Shown: positions 40,697 through 51,654, counted from the first letter of the stretch. The stretch is DNA of 64,000 nucleotides from Mesostigma viride (GCA_009746045.1 RPFO01001885.1:1-64000); one strand, 5' to 3'. Notes: generated by a model not told the origin, from the sequence alone. A program made the numbers and translations.

Positions 40697-42467
40697 AGTT
40701 GTACAAGCTAGTGCTTACTTTTTATGCGCAAACCTTTTTGCTAACCCCTAAATGGGCGGAAATGCTGCCGATAAATCGGCAGTAACTCACCTATTTTGTA
40801 AACCAGCCCCTGTACAACCTAGCAATATCCAATGGCTGTCCTTGGGGGGCAAGCATGTCCATGAGTTGCCCTAAGCCATGATATATCACAACCTCACATA
40901 TATTCATCGTAGGCCATGCATGTACTATAACTGCCGTCAAAGTCAGGGGGGTCAAGACGAGCGTTTTCATTTTTGGTAGAATGTGCATTTTGAATTATGT
41001 TGTAAGAGCTAGGCACCTACCACTTGATGATAAACAATTAGTTGCTGAACAGTTTGAGCCATTGGGGTCATCATTTGGGTGGGTATACCAGCAGTTACAC
41101 CCAGTACAGCCCATAGGGGTACCGTTGGTAAAAAGCAACCAAGGGCCAAGGGGGTAGGAGTGGGCATACTACCTACTAATACCTACTAATATGGCCCCCA
41201 ACCATGCCAAACAATACATTTCCCTTCCACAATGATGGGGAAACATAACTGCATCATCACACTGCCCTTACATGGCACCTATGTGCAGGTGCCACCTTGT
41301 CCATGCACGTAGGTAACGTGGTACGGATACCCTACGCAAGGCATGCATTCTAGGAGGCAGCCACCAACAAACTAGTGATTTTAAGCCTATTTCAGCCTGC
41401 CCTAGCATTAGGATAAACTAGGCCTAAGCTGCTATAGCTTTCCAGGTGATGGCCAGCACACCTGGTGGCACATGCTGACAATGGGAAGCTTCTACTCACC
41501 GGTTACATGCTTGATGATGCCACAGAGACCAGCCAACTGCCTCACACTCATGCAATATGTGTGTGGGAAATGTATAACAAACATATATGGAGGTATTCAA
41601 ACCCATACAGCCTCTAAAACTTATCACCATCACCCTGTGGCAGGTCAACTGACTGAGGGAAGCATCTAAGAAGGGTGTTTTAGAAAGGGGCCAGGCCAGG
41701 GTCAAGAAAGAGCATGAATAATGCAAAAAGAATGTGATACACAAGCTAGAACGTATATATAAACGTAAAACATCGATAGGAAAACGATGCTTAAGCTTTA
41801 CCAGGCATGGATGGCGTTACCTTGGCCCAGGCGGTGGCCGCAAAATGGCGCATTTCGGCACACCAAAGTTGTGCAGCATGGTCGCTGGATTCGGCGATTT
41901 CTGGCCACCCTTGCACGTTTACGACTAATATGTATCATAAAAAGTACAAAGAAACCGATGTATCCTTTAAAATACGCCGGAAAGGTATTGCTGTCAACGT
42001 TTCTATCGTCCGGCCTGATCGCAGTTTTTTCCAGCAAGAACGCTGCCGACACCTATCAAATGGCATTCCCGCGAACCAAAAATTGGCCTGTATGATCTTT
42101 AGGACGTATAAAATCAATATCCCAAGTTTGGCCAGAAAATTCGAACGCAAACGTAAATGCCATGCGTGGGCGCAAGCCGCCATGGCCAGGTCGTCGTTTT
42201 CCGGAATGCACGTTGTACGTGAAAAAGTACCCTGACCCCTTGTACTTTGACGGTCTGGAACACCTGTTAAACTTGGTCAAAATATAGCAAACCCTAGTAT
42301 CATGTTCTGGAGAAACTTATAAACTTTCATTCTTCTCAGCTAAACGTTTCCTAATTCCCAATAGTATTCTCGCAAACTGGTCCCCCGAGTAGGTGCCGAC
42401 AAATCGGCTGTAAGTCACTTTTTGGCGGAAAATCGGCAGCAAGACCATTTAGGGGCTAAGGTTAACG
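40697..42467. mobile_element. Foldback element copy 3, split by a piggyBac-like element
   Basis: The left end (AGTTGTACAAGCTAGTGC to TTTTTGCTAA) is at 40697-40744. The sequence resumes with CTAAGGTTAACG at 42456-42467, exactly as in the intact copy, and then stops matching. The interrupting element is flanked by a duplicated CTAA. The distal arm is missing. Confidence 0.85.
40745..42455. mobile_element. piggyBac-like element, copy A
   Basis: 1,711 bp. Ends are CCCCTAAATGG and its inverted complement CCATTTAGGGG, flanked by the 4-bp duplication CTAA. Each end has a subterminal GCCGA/TCGGC palindrome (left GCCGATAAATCGGC, right GCCGATTTGTCGGC as the reverse complement) that could be a transposase-binding site. 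Insertion at TTAA-like sites and termini beginning CCC are piggyBac features. No intact transposase exists; a short LTMGSFYSPV...YVCGKCITN stretch (about 41475-41595, +) loosely recalls the DNFYTS and GT-x-R-x-NR parts of piggyBac transposases. It is therefore non-autonomous or dead. Confidence 0.75.
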
Positions 42468-42854
42468 GATCTTGCTTGTACTCATACTACACCCCCCGCG
42501 TTTAAGATTCTCAGGTTTAAGATCATGAGACTCTGGATTTTGAAATTTCAGGTTTAAGATCGCAGGGCTGGTTTTGGGCAAAAAGATCTTAAAGTTGGTA
42601 CAAAGTTTCGGCCAGTGCCCAGTGTACTCAGGTATGCCGCATCAGGTTTAAGATCGCCTACAGCTCTCAACTTTAAGATCATCAGCCCTGGATTTGATTT
42701 TAGGTTTAAATCGCAGCCCTGGGTCGGCCGGACCCCAACTGAATCTTAAACGGGGGGGGGGGGGGGGGGTAGTGTGACCCGCTAGCTTCGCCCAGCCAAA
42801 AAAAGCACTTTGGGGCGGTAGAGGGCCTGCCCGCTGGTAGAGGGGAACAGTACA
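42468..42854. other. TTTAAGATC-rich sequence with a long G run
   Basis: The words GGTTTAAGATC and CTTAAAGTT recur about eight times in both orientations between 42500 and 42750, followed by a run of about 17 G starting near 42752. No gene. Confidence 0.6.
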
Positions 42855-43015
42855 GTGCTCGCTTCGCTCGCGGCCCGCTGGTTAGTACGGTGCTCGCTTC
42901 GCTCGCGGCCCGCTGAACAGTACGGTGCTCGCTCCCCTCGCGGCCCGCTGAACATAACGGTGCTCGCTCCGCTCGCGGCCCGCTGAACATAACGGTGCTC
43001 GCTTCGCTCGCTCGC
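42855..43015. repeat. 35-bp minisatellite, about 4.6 copies
   Basis: Copies of GTGCTCGCTTCGCTCGCGGC start at 42855, 42890, 42925, 42960 and 42995 with a strict 35-bp period and few changes. Confidence 0.92.
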
Positions 43016-43146
43016 GCTTTGCGCGGGTTGGCGGTCAGTCGGTCCCCTTCTTTCTTATTGGCGTTCAGTGCTTCCCAGGCTTTTTGGATTGGCGGGGAAG
43101 TCGCGATGCCCTGGATAGTGTCGGATGGCGTGACATTGCCAAATTA

Positions 43147-43203
43147 GTATATATATAGGATATATATAGTATATATATAGGATATATATACTATATATAG
43201 GAT
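43147..43203. repeat. TATATAGGA repeat
   Basis: AT-rich short repeat of TATATATAGGA-like units, self-complementary in parts. It marks the left border of the following LTR fragment. Confidence 0.8.
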
Positions 43204-43614
43204 GCGTGGATTCTGTAGGCGAGGGTCGATGTCGACCCGAGGATCTTGTGTGGACTGTTTCGGAATTCTCTGGAAGGTCGGCGCCATGTCGGCGCCACTT
43301 GCCAGCTTGGTGGCAGGCCTAGGTGAAATTGGTCCGAGGACGAGAGTCTCGTCCTCTTGGTTCGATGAATGTAAAGTGCGATGAAGCCTACACATTGAAC
43401 CTGGGGCACTTATCCATTTGTAATTGGTCTTGCTAGCCATTATAAGTGTGTATTAAATAGCTTGGCATCAAGTCGTGGTGCCAGATATCTCACGACCCCA
43501 GTCGTGAAGCGCAATCTGCATTAGTAGGCCACCTTAATTCTTCCTATTACCGGCATAGTTGATCTTTCGCGACGTAGCTTGAGCAGGTTTAGGTGTAAAT
43601 CCGGGCACGTTACA
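43204..43614 (+). repeat. 3' half of a diverged chromovirus-type LTR
   Basis: Reads CTCTGGAAGGTCGGCGCCAT, CTTGCCAGCTTGGTGGC and CTAGGTGAAATTGGTC, matching the reverse complement of the chromovirus LTR around 18650-18740. It ends ACGTTACA and is followed after one C by TGGTTATCGGAGGTTTG (43616 onward), a primer-binding site like those of the other elements. The first half of the LTR is absent here. Confidence 0.7.
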
Positions 43615-44543
43615 CTGGTTATCGGAGGTTTGTGTTGCTGGCAAGGTTAGCTAACTCTCGCGGAGAGAGCTAGTGTAGCCAGTTAGGAAGACCAAGGCGT
43701 CGGAGCTTGGTGTAGATAGAGGTTCCATTATTCAACGACCGCTGGGCAGGTCGGCGGCAATCCCGCAGCAAGGGATTCAACGACGACCTAGACGGCGAGC
43801 GGCCAGGAATACTCGGCGGGGTCAGCAACGATCCCGTGGTGTTGCGCTGTCGACGGTAGCGGCTAAAGCCCCAGTTTTCAACGACACCCGGTGGCGGCCA
43901 GAGCTACGGCTCTCAACGACACGAGGTGGCGGCCAGAACTCAGGGTTTTCAACGATACAGACGGCAGTAAGGCATCGGTAAAGCAATATATATAAGTCCT
44001 AATTCTTGTCCTTCCTGTCTTACCCACGCGCGTAGACAAGGGGTTTCTGTTTTCTGTCGTGTTCTGTATTCATGTTTGTGCCTGTTGGTATCCAGGTTGC
44101 CCCAGAGGCCAACCTTCGTGAGCCGTGAGCGGACCCCCAGAGGGCAACACCGCTTACGGTTCGAGAGTAGTCACCGGCTGGCAGTTGCCGATTGTGTTGC
44201 CGGTGGCTGGACCTCAACGTTTCCGTACTGTTTGTGAACGTACTGTTTCTGCCTCGTGTTTCTCTCTCGTTGTGAGCATGTCACCTGCACGTAGAGGTAT
44301 CCTGGGTGGGCTTTCCTCCTTTCTTTCCCCTCCCTGCATTTCACCATGCTTTAATACTGTGTGATATTGCTCAATACCTAATCTGTAATTCATGGGAACC
44401 TCTCGCAATAGACGTAATAATGACGGAGGTTGTAGACGTATTCATCACAGAGGCAGATTAGTCTATTAGGGATTAATTAATTATCAACATCACTCCGTTG
44501 GGAGTCAATGTAGTACATATCCCTGAGAAGAGGCATATGGCTT
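43615..44543. other. Leader remnant of the LTR element, no ORF
   Basis: The sequence after the primer-binding site holds several diverged CAACGACAC-GGTGGCGGCCAGA repeats (43735-43960). No gag or pol follows before the piggyBac-like copy B. Confidence 0.5.
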
Positions 44544-44547
44544 TTAA

Positions 44548-46246
44548 CCCCTAAATGGTCTGGCTGCCGATTTTCCGCCTAAAACTGAGTTACAGCCGAC
44601 ACGTCGGCCCCTTCTCGGGGGACCAAATGCCGCGAAAACTATTGAGAATTAGGAAAAGTTTAGCTGAGAAGATCGAAAGTTTATAATTTTCCTCACAGCA
44701 TGGTACTAGGGTTTGCATACTTCTGACAAAGTTATAGAGGTGTTCTGGCCGGTCAAAGTACAAGGGGTCAGGGTACTTTTTCACGTAGAACGTGCATTCC
44801 GGAAAACGACGACCTGGCCATGGCGGCTTGCGCCCACGCATGGCATTTACGTTTTCGTTCGAATTTTCTGACCAAACTCAGGAAATTGATTTTATACGTC
44901 CTAAAGATGATACAGGCCAATTTTTGGTTCGCGGGAATGCCATTTGATAGGTGTCGGCAGCGTTCTTGCTGGAAAAAACTGCGATCAGGCCGGACGATAG
45001 AAACGTTGACAGCAATAACTTTCCGGCGTATTTTAAAGGATATATTGGTTTCTTTGTACTTTTTATGATACATAGTAGTCGTAAACGTGCAAGGGTGGCC
45101 AGAAATCGCCGAATCCAGCGACCATGCTGCACAACTTTGGTGTGCCGAAATGCGCCATTTTGCGGCCACCGCCTGGGCCAAGGTAACGCCATCCATGCCT
45201 GGTAAAGCTGAGTTATCGTTTTCCTATCGATGTTTGGCGTTTATATATACGTTCTAGCTTGTGTAGCACATTCTTTTTGCATTATTCATGCTCTTTCTTG
45301 ACCCTGGCCTGGCCCCTTTCTAAAACACCCTTCTTAGATGCTTCCCTCAGTCAGTTGACCTGCCACAGGGTGATGGTGAAAAGTTTTAGAGGCTGTATGG
45401 GTTTGAATACCTCCATATATGTTTGTTATACATTTCCCACACACATATTGCATGAGTGTGAGGCAGTTGGCTGGTCTCTGTGGCATCATCAAGCATGTAA
45501 CCGGTGAGTAGAAGCTTCCCATTGTCAGCATGTGCCACCAGGTGTGCTGGCCATCACCTGGCAAGCTATAGCAGCTTAGGCCTAGTTTATCCTTGCTAGG
45601 GCAAGCTGAAATAGGCTTAAAATCACTAGTTTGTTGGTGGCTGCCTCATAGAATGCATGCCTTGCGTAGGGTATCCGCACCACGTTACCTACGTGCATGG
45701 ACAAGGTGGCACCTGCACATAGGTGCCATGTAAGGGCAGTGTGATGATGCAGTTATGTTTCCCCATCATTGTGGAAGGGAAATGTATTGTGTGGCATGGT
45801 TGGGGGCCATATTAGTAGGTATTAGTAGGTAGTATGCCCACTCCTACCCCCTTGGTTTCTTTTTACCAACGGTACCCCTATGGGCTGTACTGGGTGTAAC
45901 TGCTGGTATACCCACCCAAATGATGACCCCAATGGCTCAAACTGTTCAGCAACTAATTGTTTATCATCCCTGAAGTGGTAGGTGCCTAGCTCTTACAACA
46001 TAATTCAAAATGCACATTCTACCAAAAATGAAAACGCTCGTCTTGACCCCCCTGACTTTGAAGGCAGTTATACATGGCCTACCCTGCATATATGTAAGGT
46101 TGTAATATACCAACCCGAAGGGCAACTCATGGACATGCTTGGCCCCCAAGGACAGCCATTGGATATGGGTGGGTTGGATGGCATCTGGTTTGCAAAATTG
46201 TGAAGTTACAGCCGATGCATCGGCAGTATTTCTGCCCATTTAGGGG
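44548..46246. mobile_element. piggyBac-like element, copy B (inverted relative to A)
   Basis: 1,699 bp with the same CCCCTAAATGG termini and subterminal palindromes, flanked by TTAA at 44544-44547 and 46247-46250. It is the reverse complement of copy A with a few percent difference. Amino-acid differences in the largest shared ORF (44768-45196) are all replacements, so that ORF does not look selected. Confidence 0.8.
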
Positions 46247-46250
46247 TTAA

Positions 46251-47074
46251 TACATCCTACTAGGCTACTTCATGCAAGGGTGGGAATGTAAGCTACCCGT
46301 GCTCTAGGTGCACCAAGGCACCCGCACGATCGACCATGCTGTCTCAGGTTCAACCCGCCTAAGGGGGGGATCCTGGCACGGGGGAGGAAGGTCATCATGG
46401 CTATACAAGAGCTAGGACATGGCTTCTCGGCAGAGAGCATCTCTCTGCATGGCATAGCATGGCTAAATTCTTAATGCAACATCCATGGGGGTCCCATTAT
46501 AGACAAAGCATGGCTAAATGTTGAAGGCATCATCCATGGGGGCCATTAGGGGCGCACATGCGCGTGGGCCACATGCTAGGCTAAGCCTTACTACTAATAT
46601 ACACTACTGGTATATATATTCCTAGTCTGAGGTGGCAGGAGGGGGCTGCCAGGGCTTGTGGTCAACGTGGATGACCGCCCCCCTCCAGTATACCGGCTTC
46701 CCCCTTAATTAATCAATTAAACTCGTGCTCCCGTTGGGGAGTCACGGAGCACCGAAGTGCTTTTAATCCCTGTGTGTGCACTACAGGAGAAAGGGCAGAG
46801 ACCCCCAGTCTCCTTCATGCCAAAGGCATGCCACAGCTGCAATCGGGCGCGGCTAGCTAAAAGGACAGGCTAACGATCCGGCAAACTGTGGGTGCAATAA
46901 GACCAATGTGAGCATATCATAGCAAGGAGCGTGGGCAAGTAATCTGAACATAGCCAGGGCGTAGCATGGCTGTACTAGGACTAGGCTAAGGCTATGGCTG
47001 GTTGTGTACCGTGCGGTGGCGGCACGTGACTAGGTGTGTTGGCACAGCTAGGCAGCATTCTAGGCATGGCTGCC
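46251..47074. other. Intergenic sequence
   Basis: No gene or clear repeat recognised. A TTAATTAATCAATTAA stretch and TATA-rich words occur near 46600-46730. Confidence 0.35.
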
Positions 47075-48413
47075 TTAGCGGCAGTGACGCCAATGGGTAC
47101 AAGCTAGGGCTATGGCTACTCTAGCCCGCTGGGGGCGTCCACATCTTGTGGTTGATCCCCTTGCGCTCTGCCGGAGCTGAAGGTAGGTCGGCCATAGCTC
47201 GCGTCGCCGTTGTTGCTGGGCCAGGGTCAAGTCGTCGTCCAGCGTGAAGCGAGTCTCCGAGAGCGTCTTGCGGCATTGAAGGAACGCCAGCTTGTCCGCC
47301 ATGTACTTAAAGGTGAGGAGCACGGGTGCCGGGCCAGCCTTCCCCCGCGCGCGGGGGAGGCGGACAGCCGACATGTCCAGCTCACCAGTGAGTAACATGG
47401 GGGCAAGAATGGCGCGCTTAAATGCCTCAAGAAGGCTCGTGGAGGTCTCACCTGCCTGCTGGTCGAAGTGCTTGACGATGACATTGTGGCTGCGCCGGGC
47501 GATGTCGGCTTCCTCGCGAAGGTCGAGGGCTTGTTGCTTGAGTTGTGCCAAGATGGTGGAGGTGGTGGAGGTGCATGGTGTGCTGCTTAAGCAAGTCCGC
47601 CCAGGTGGAGGGAGCATCGCCGGCCGGGCCAGCAGGCGCCGGCTGGGCGGCGATGTCCTTCACCGCCTGGGCGGTGAGGCCGGCGGTGTCATGCAAGCGA
47701 GCTCAAGGGCGTTGGCGGTGGCTTGAAGGCGGTGGTCGAGGTCGAGGAGCTGGGCTTTGATGTCGGCAGTGGAGGCGGAAATGGCAGTGGAGGTGGAGGC
47801 GGCGGCGGTGGAAATGTGAGGAAGTTCACCAACTGTCAGCGTGCCGCCGATTGCTGCTATGTCGGCAGCAAGGGGGGTCACGTGCTGCTGAAAGGCTTCC
47901 GTGAGGATGGAACGGAATGCGGGGGCGGAGATGGATGGAGCCCAGATCTCGCCGTCAGACTTCTTGAGAAGAGAGTTGAGGACGGCGTGTTGGAGTTGGG
48001 GGCGGGGACACCCGAACATCTGGCTGATGTTGTGCCAGCGTCGGCCGTCGGTGACGAGGAGGCGTCCAGTGGCGTGGAGATGGAGGCACAGGTCGTAAAG
48101 CGAGGCGTAGTCCCCGAAGAAGATGTGATGCATAGCATCACTCGGAGAAATGGTGGTCCAGTCGTAATCATCGACCTGGAAAGGTTGGGGCCGAAAGCGC
48201 TGCCGGTTCCGAGAAGCGTGTTTCCGCCCAGCGTGGCCCTCCAGTTTTGTCGGCGGGGCGGGCGCGTTTAGGGTCAGGCGATGCCGATGGCGAGGCATTG
48301 AGGCCGGGAGGTTGCTGGGTGACCACCAGTGCACGACTAGTGTCACCGCTGCCTGCCGGATCTGGTGAAGCGGCAGCCTCAGCTGCCGCATTGTCGAACT
48401 TAGGTGAGCGCAT
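47075..48413 (-). pseudogene. LINE ORF1-like protein with RRM-like domain, frameshifted
   Basis: Coding-like segments follow each other on the minus strand in shifted frames: 48413 to about 48170 (Pro/Ala-rich), about 48200 to 47690 (WTTISPSDAMHHIFFGDYAS, GRRWHNISQMFG, then a DIKAQLLDLDHRLQ heptad-like helix), 47696 to about 47530, and 47617 to 47075. The last contains LKQQALDLREEADIARRSHN, VIVKHFDQQ, PAPVLLTFKYMADKLAFLQC and LDDDLTLAQQQRRRELWP. A coiled coil leading into RRxxNVIV, then a hydrophobic strand, then a D-x-T-x2-Q-x3-R segment, is the layout of LINE-1-type ORF1 (Transposase_22) RNA-binding proteins. No ORF2 follows downstream. The assignment rests on motifs only. Confidence 0.5.
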
Positions 48414-49305
48414 CCGCCAAACTGCGTTGCGTCGACGGGCGTTTGCTCGTCATATATTGCGTTTTAGATTCGGAAAATTATATCAGCATGTGCGTCTTAG
48501 AAAGACGAAGCGATAGTGATATTCACGACTAAATTCGGTGCTCAAACGTGAAAGTTATGAGCTCCGACAGCCATGGCTACCTTGTGGCTCGTGGCTCGTG
48601 GCTATTAGGGATAATATACTACTACTCCCATAAGGGCTGCACCAGACTAGGTATCTCACAAAGCTAACTGCACATGATGTGTTGCCGGAGCACTAGAGCA
48701 GCTCCACCTGGGCACCTCCTTTAGGGGCATAAGCACTAGATAGTGTTTGATACAGCAGCTATATAGCACTACTGTTCATAGCCTAGTGTTAATACCATAG
48801 CTAATAGTTAATATCAGTATTTATTAATTAATTAATAAGCACGTGACTGCGTCACGTGGGTGCCAATACAGAGTAAAGGAACCTTCAACCCTATATACAT
48901 ACACAGTGAGAAGGAGGGAGGGCGCCCTAGCTTCTCTCACTGCCGCAGGTGGGCAGGCCACAGAGCGCTCTCTCCACGGCATATGGTGCCGGGGCGCAAC
49001 ACTGTGGGTGCAATACAACCAGTGCAATACCATAATAGGTATAGGCTGACGCATAGCTTATGCTACAAATGTGAGGTGGGCTCAAGACGTCGGCTAATTA
49101 AGGCGCAAGCTGATGGCCACAAGGTGCCAGAGCTAATTGAAGGTACTATAACGCTGTGCGCTAATATCGTTTCAAGTGTTGTAATGCCTACTATTAAGCT
49201 ATCCCATAATCGATTGCCCTCATCTAGACAACTAGCTGGAGTGCTCTATCCCGGGGAAGCCCGGCACTATGCTTTTCGTCCGAGGGTGGTAAAAAGCATC
49301 CGAGG
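48414..49305. other. Intergenic sequence
   Basis: AT-rich with TTAATTAATTAATTAAT at about 48820. It holds a G-box palindrome described separately. A 299-codon plus-strand ORF (48860-49759) crosses it, but its only striking part is encoded by the 15-bp repeat. Confidence 0.4.
48840..48858. promoter_or_regulatory. Double G-box palindrome
   Basis: CACGTGACTGCGTCACGTG has two inverted CACGTG boxes with 8-bp complementary arms and a 3-base centre. Such sites bind bZIP or bHLH factors in plants and algae. No gene start is tied to it, so this is a candidate only. Confidence 0.3.
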
Positions 49306-49410
49306 CGTAAATTACGAGGTGGTAATTTACGGCTTAGAGTACTCTTACAGTTTACATCAGAGGTTGTATCTTTCTCGTAAGTTACGAATTAGATCCGAGG
49401 TAAGATCCGA

Positions 49411-49605
49411 CGTCGTAAATTACGAGGTAGTAATTTACGAGGTAGTAATGTACGAGGTCGTAATGTACGAGGTAGTAATTTACGACGTAGTAACGTACGA
49501 GGTAGTAATGTACGAGGTAGTAATGTACGAGGTAGTAATGTACGAGGTAGTAATGTACGAGGTAGTAATGTGCGAGGTAGTAATCTACGAGTTGGTAATT
49601 TACGA
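49411..49605. repeat. 15-bp minisatellite, about 13 copies
   Basis: Unit TACGAGGTAGTAATG with frequent change of GAGG to GACG, which makes local TTACGACGTAGTAA palindromes. An outlying copy is at about 49308-49335. Because 15 is divisible by three it encodes a YEVVM pentapeptide repeat on the plus strand, without other signs of a gene. Confidence 0.93.
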
Positions 49606-49615
49606 TCCCGGTACT

Positions 49616-50231
49616 CGGTCCCGTAGGTTACGACGTCGTATGCTCCTCGCGTACACTACCGGTACTACAATCATGTCGCTATTTCGTTCTGAATTGCAGT
49701 ACGCATGTCACTTATCAGAATTTCACTTTGATTTTCACTTATCATTTCGGTCAACCTAACCCCTAACACCCATTTACCCGGGGGAAAAAAAAATGAATGG
49801 CATTTGCAGCAAGGCTCATGCAAGACAAGTTCCTATTTCATAAAAAAATTCATTATTAAATGCAGGATTACATGTCATGCACAAAAATCCAACGCCTTCA
49901 CAGGAAATAGCATATCAAGTCTTCTGACGACAATATCAAGTCAATATCAAATTCGTGGCTTCTCTTCGTGGCTTGAAATTCTGTTTCCATGCCGGTGCTT
50001 AGGACAGCTCTGGGGATGTCGGCACCGCACAGAAGCTCCATCCGGGAGCAAGTGCGCCGGGGGAAGATGTTGTACATCCAGAGCTCGATATGTGCGGGAA
50101 GCCGTCGTGTTGGAAACCGAGGTGTCTGCACAGCATTCCGCGCGCAGGCAGCTTGCCCTACCAGCCATTAAGAATGTACTCCAGCACGCAAAATGTACTT
50201 CGTACCGAAGTTTGTCTTTTTATGCTGAAAA
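49616..50231. other. Intergenic sequence with a dispersed repeat
   Basis: About 50155-50190 contains CATTAAGAATGTACTCCAGC, which recurs inverted at about 58465-58485, so this is a copy of a dispersed repeat of unknown type. No gene seen. Confidence 0.45.
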
Positions 50232-50995
50232 TTGTCATGCATGATGTTTGCAACCAAAATAGACCTCGTACAAAGTTTGGTATCGATCGGACGTCATCTT
50301 GGTGACATTTGCTAGCAATGAAGGTACATTTTTGTCATTTTTTGTTAAATTAAATAGTAATAAATAGGAAACAGTACTAAATCACGTCAAACCATCATGG
50401 ATATTTGCAAGCAACCTAATTACCACTAGAATAGACCATGCACAAAGTTTGGGGTCAATCTGAACTCAAAATAGTGACGTTTGCTATCATAAATACTGCA
50501 TTTTTTGCCATTTTCAAGCATTTTGCTCAGTGTAAGCTACTAAACAATATCAAACTACGTCATAAAGCTATGAAATATTGGAAGCAACCTAAACACCACT
50601 AGATTACACCATGGGCCAAGTTTGGGCTCAGTCTGACGTCAAAATAGTGACGTTTGCTAGCATAAATGGTGCATTTTTTGCCATTTTCAAGCATTTTGCT
50701 CAGTGTAAGCTACTAAACAATATCAAACTATGTCAGAAAGCTATGAAATGTTGGAAGCAACCTAAACACCACTAGATTAGACCATGGGCCAAGTTTGGGC
50801 CCAGTTTGATCTCAAAATAGTGACGTTTGCTAGCATAAATGGTGCAATTTTTGCCTTTTTCAAGCATTTTGGTAAGTATAGTTGCCTCAAACTATGTCAG
50901 AAAACTGTGAATTGTTGTAAATAACCTGTTTGCCACTACATTAGACCATCCTCAACTTGTAAGGTCAGGCATAGGTAAAGGTAGTGACATTTGCT
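50232..50995. repeat. Diverged tandem repeat of about 174 bp, 4-5 copies
   Basis: AAAATAGTGACGTTTGCTA begins near 50467, 50641 and 50814 (spacings 174 and 173). Looser copies lie before (about 50232) and after (to about 50995). Each copy also has CATTTTCAAGCATTTTG and ACCATGGGCCAAGTTTGGG. The nucleosome-scale, AT-rich unit is satellite-like. Confidence 0.85.
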
Positions 50996-51459
50996 AGCAC
51001 TATATACAAGCATATTATGCCTCTTTTCGCATATACACAAATAACAAGACATCATCATATCATGGCCTTAATACAAGGTGTGCAAATGCAAATCACACCA
51101 GATCGGATGACCAATGATGGGTGGCTGCATGCCAACACATCTACCAGGCTGCAGGGTGAGAGGCCACATCGCTACAAGACAGGAATCCTCGCAATTGCAC
51201 AACACCGCTAGTACACTGTGCACATACCCCAAGAGGATTTGGCTACAAGCCATAAAAGTTTGGCCATGCTAACACATTCTTCATCCAAGCAAAATGCAGC
51301 CTCTCCAAACTCAACTCATTGATTTAAATTCAGCTAGGCCAGGCGTGCATGCTCTACTTGCCGACAACCATGAGTAAACTTGTCTACCACTTCATTCCAT
51401 GCGCCGGTAGATGGCACCGTCTCATCTACCAGTCATATCCCCGGCTCCCATTCCGCATC
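50996..51459. other. Intergenic sequence
   Basis: Nothing recognised. Lies between the 174-bp repeat and a pyrimidine tract. Confidence 0.35.
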
Positions 51460-51605
51460 CTCCTCTCCCTCTCCCTCTCCCTCTTCCTCCTCCCCCTCCC
51501 CCTCCCATTCTCCCTCCCCCTCTCCCTCCCCCTCTCCCTCCTCCTCCCCCTCCTCCTCCCCTCTTTCTCCCCCTCTTTCTCTCCCTCTTCCTCCTCCTCC
51601 CCGCC
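51460..51605. repeat. CTCCCT/CCTCCT pyrimidine tract
   Basis: Nearly pure C/T sequence of CTCCCT, CCTCCC and CCTCTT words. The ORFs it produces on either strand are low complexity. Confidence 0.93.
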
Positions 51606-51654
51606 TTCACTGTCACTGTGCACAGCAGGGACGGCATCGTCTATGTGGGTGCCA

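Noticed and set aside
41787-42235. 142-codon ORF shared by both piggyBac-like copies as a real gene
   Set aside because: Every difference between the copies in this frame changes an amino acid, and overlapping frames are equally open.
48860-49759. 299-codon plus-strand ORF as a gene
   Set aside because: Its only regular feature comes from the 15-bp minisatellite; the rest has no coding character or start context.
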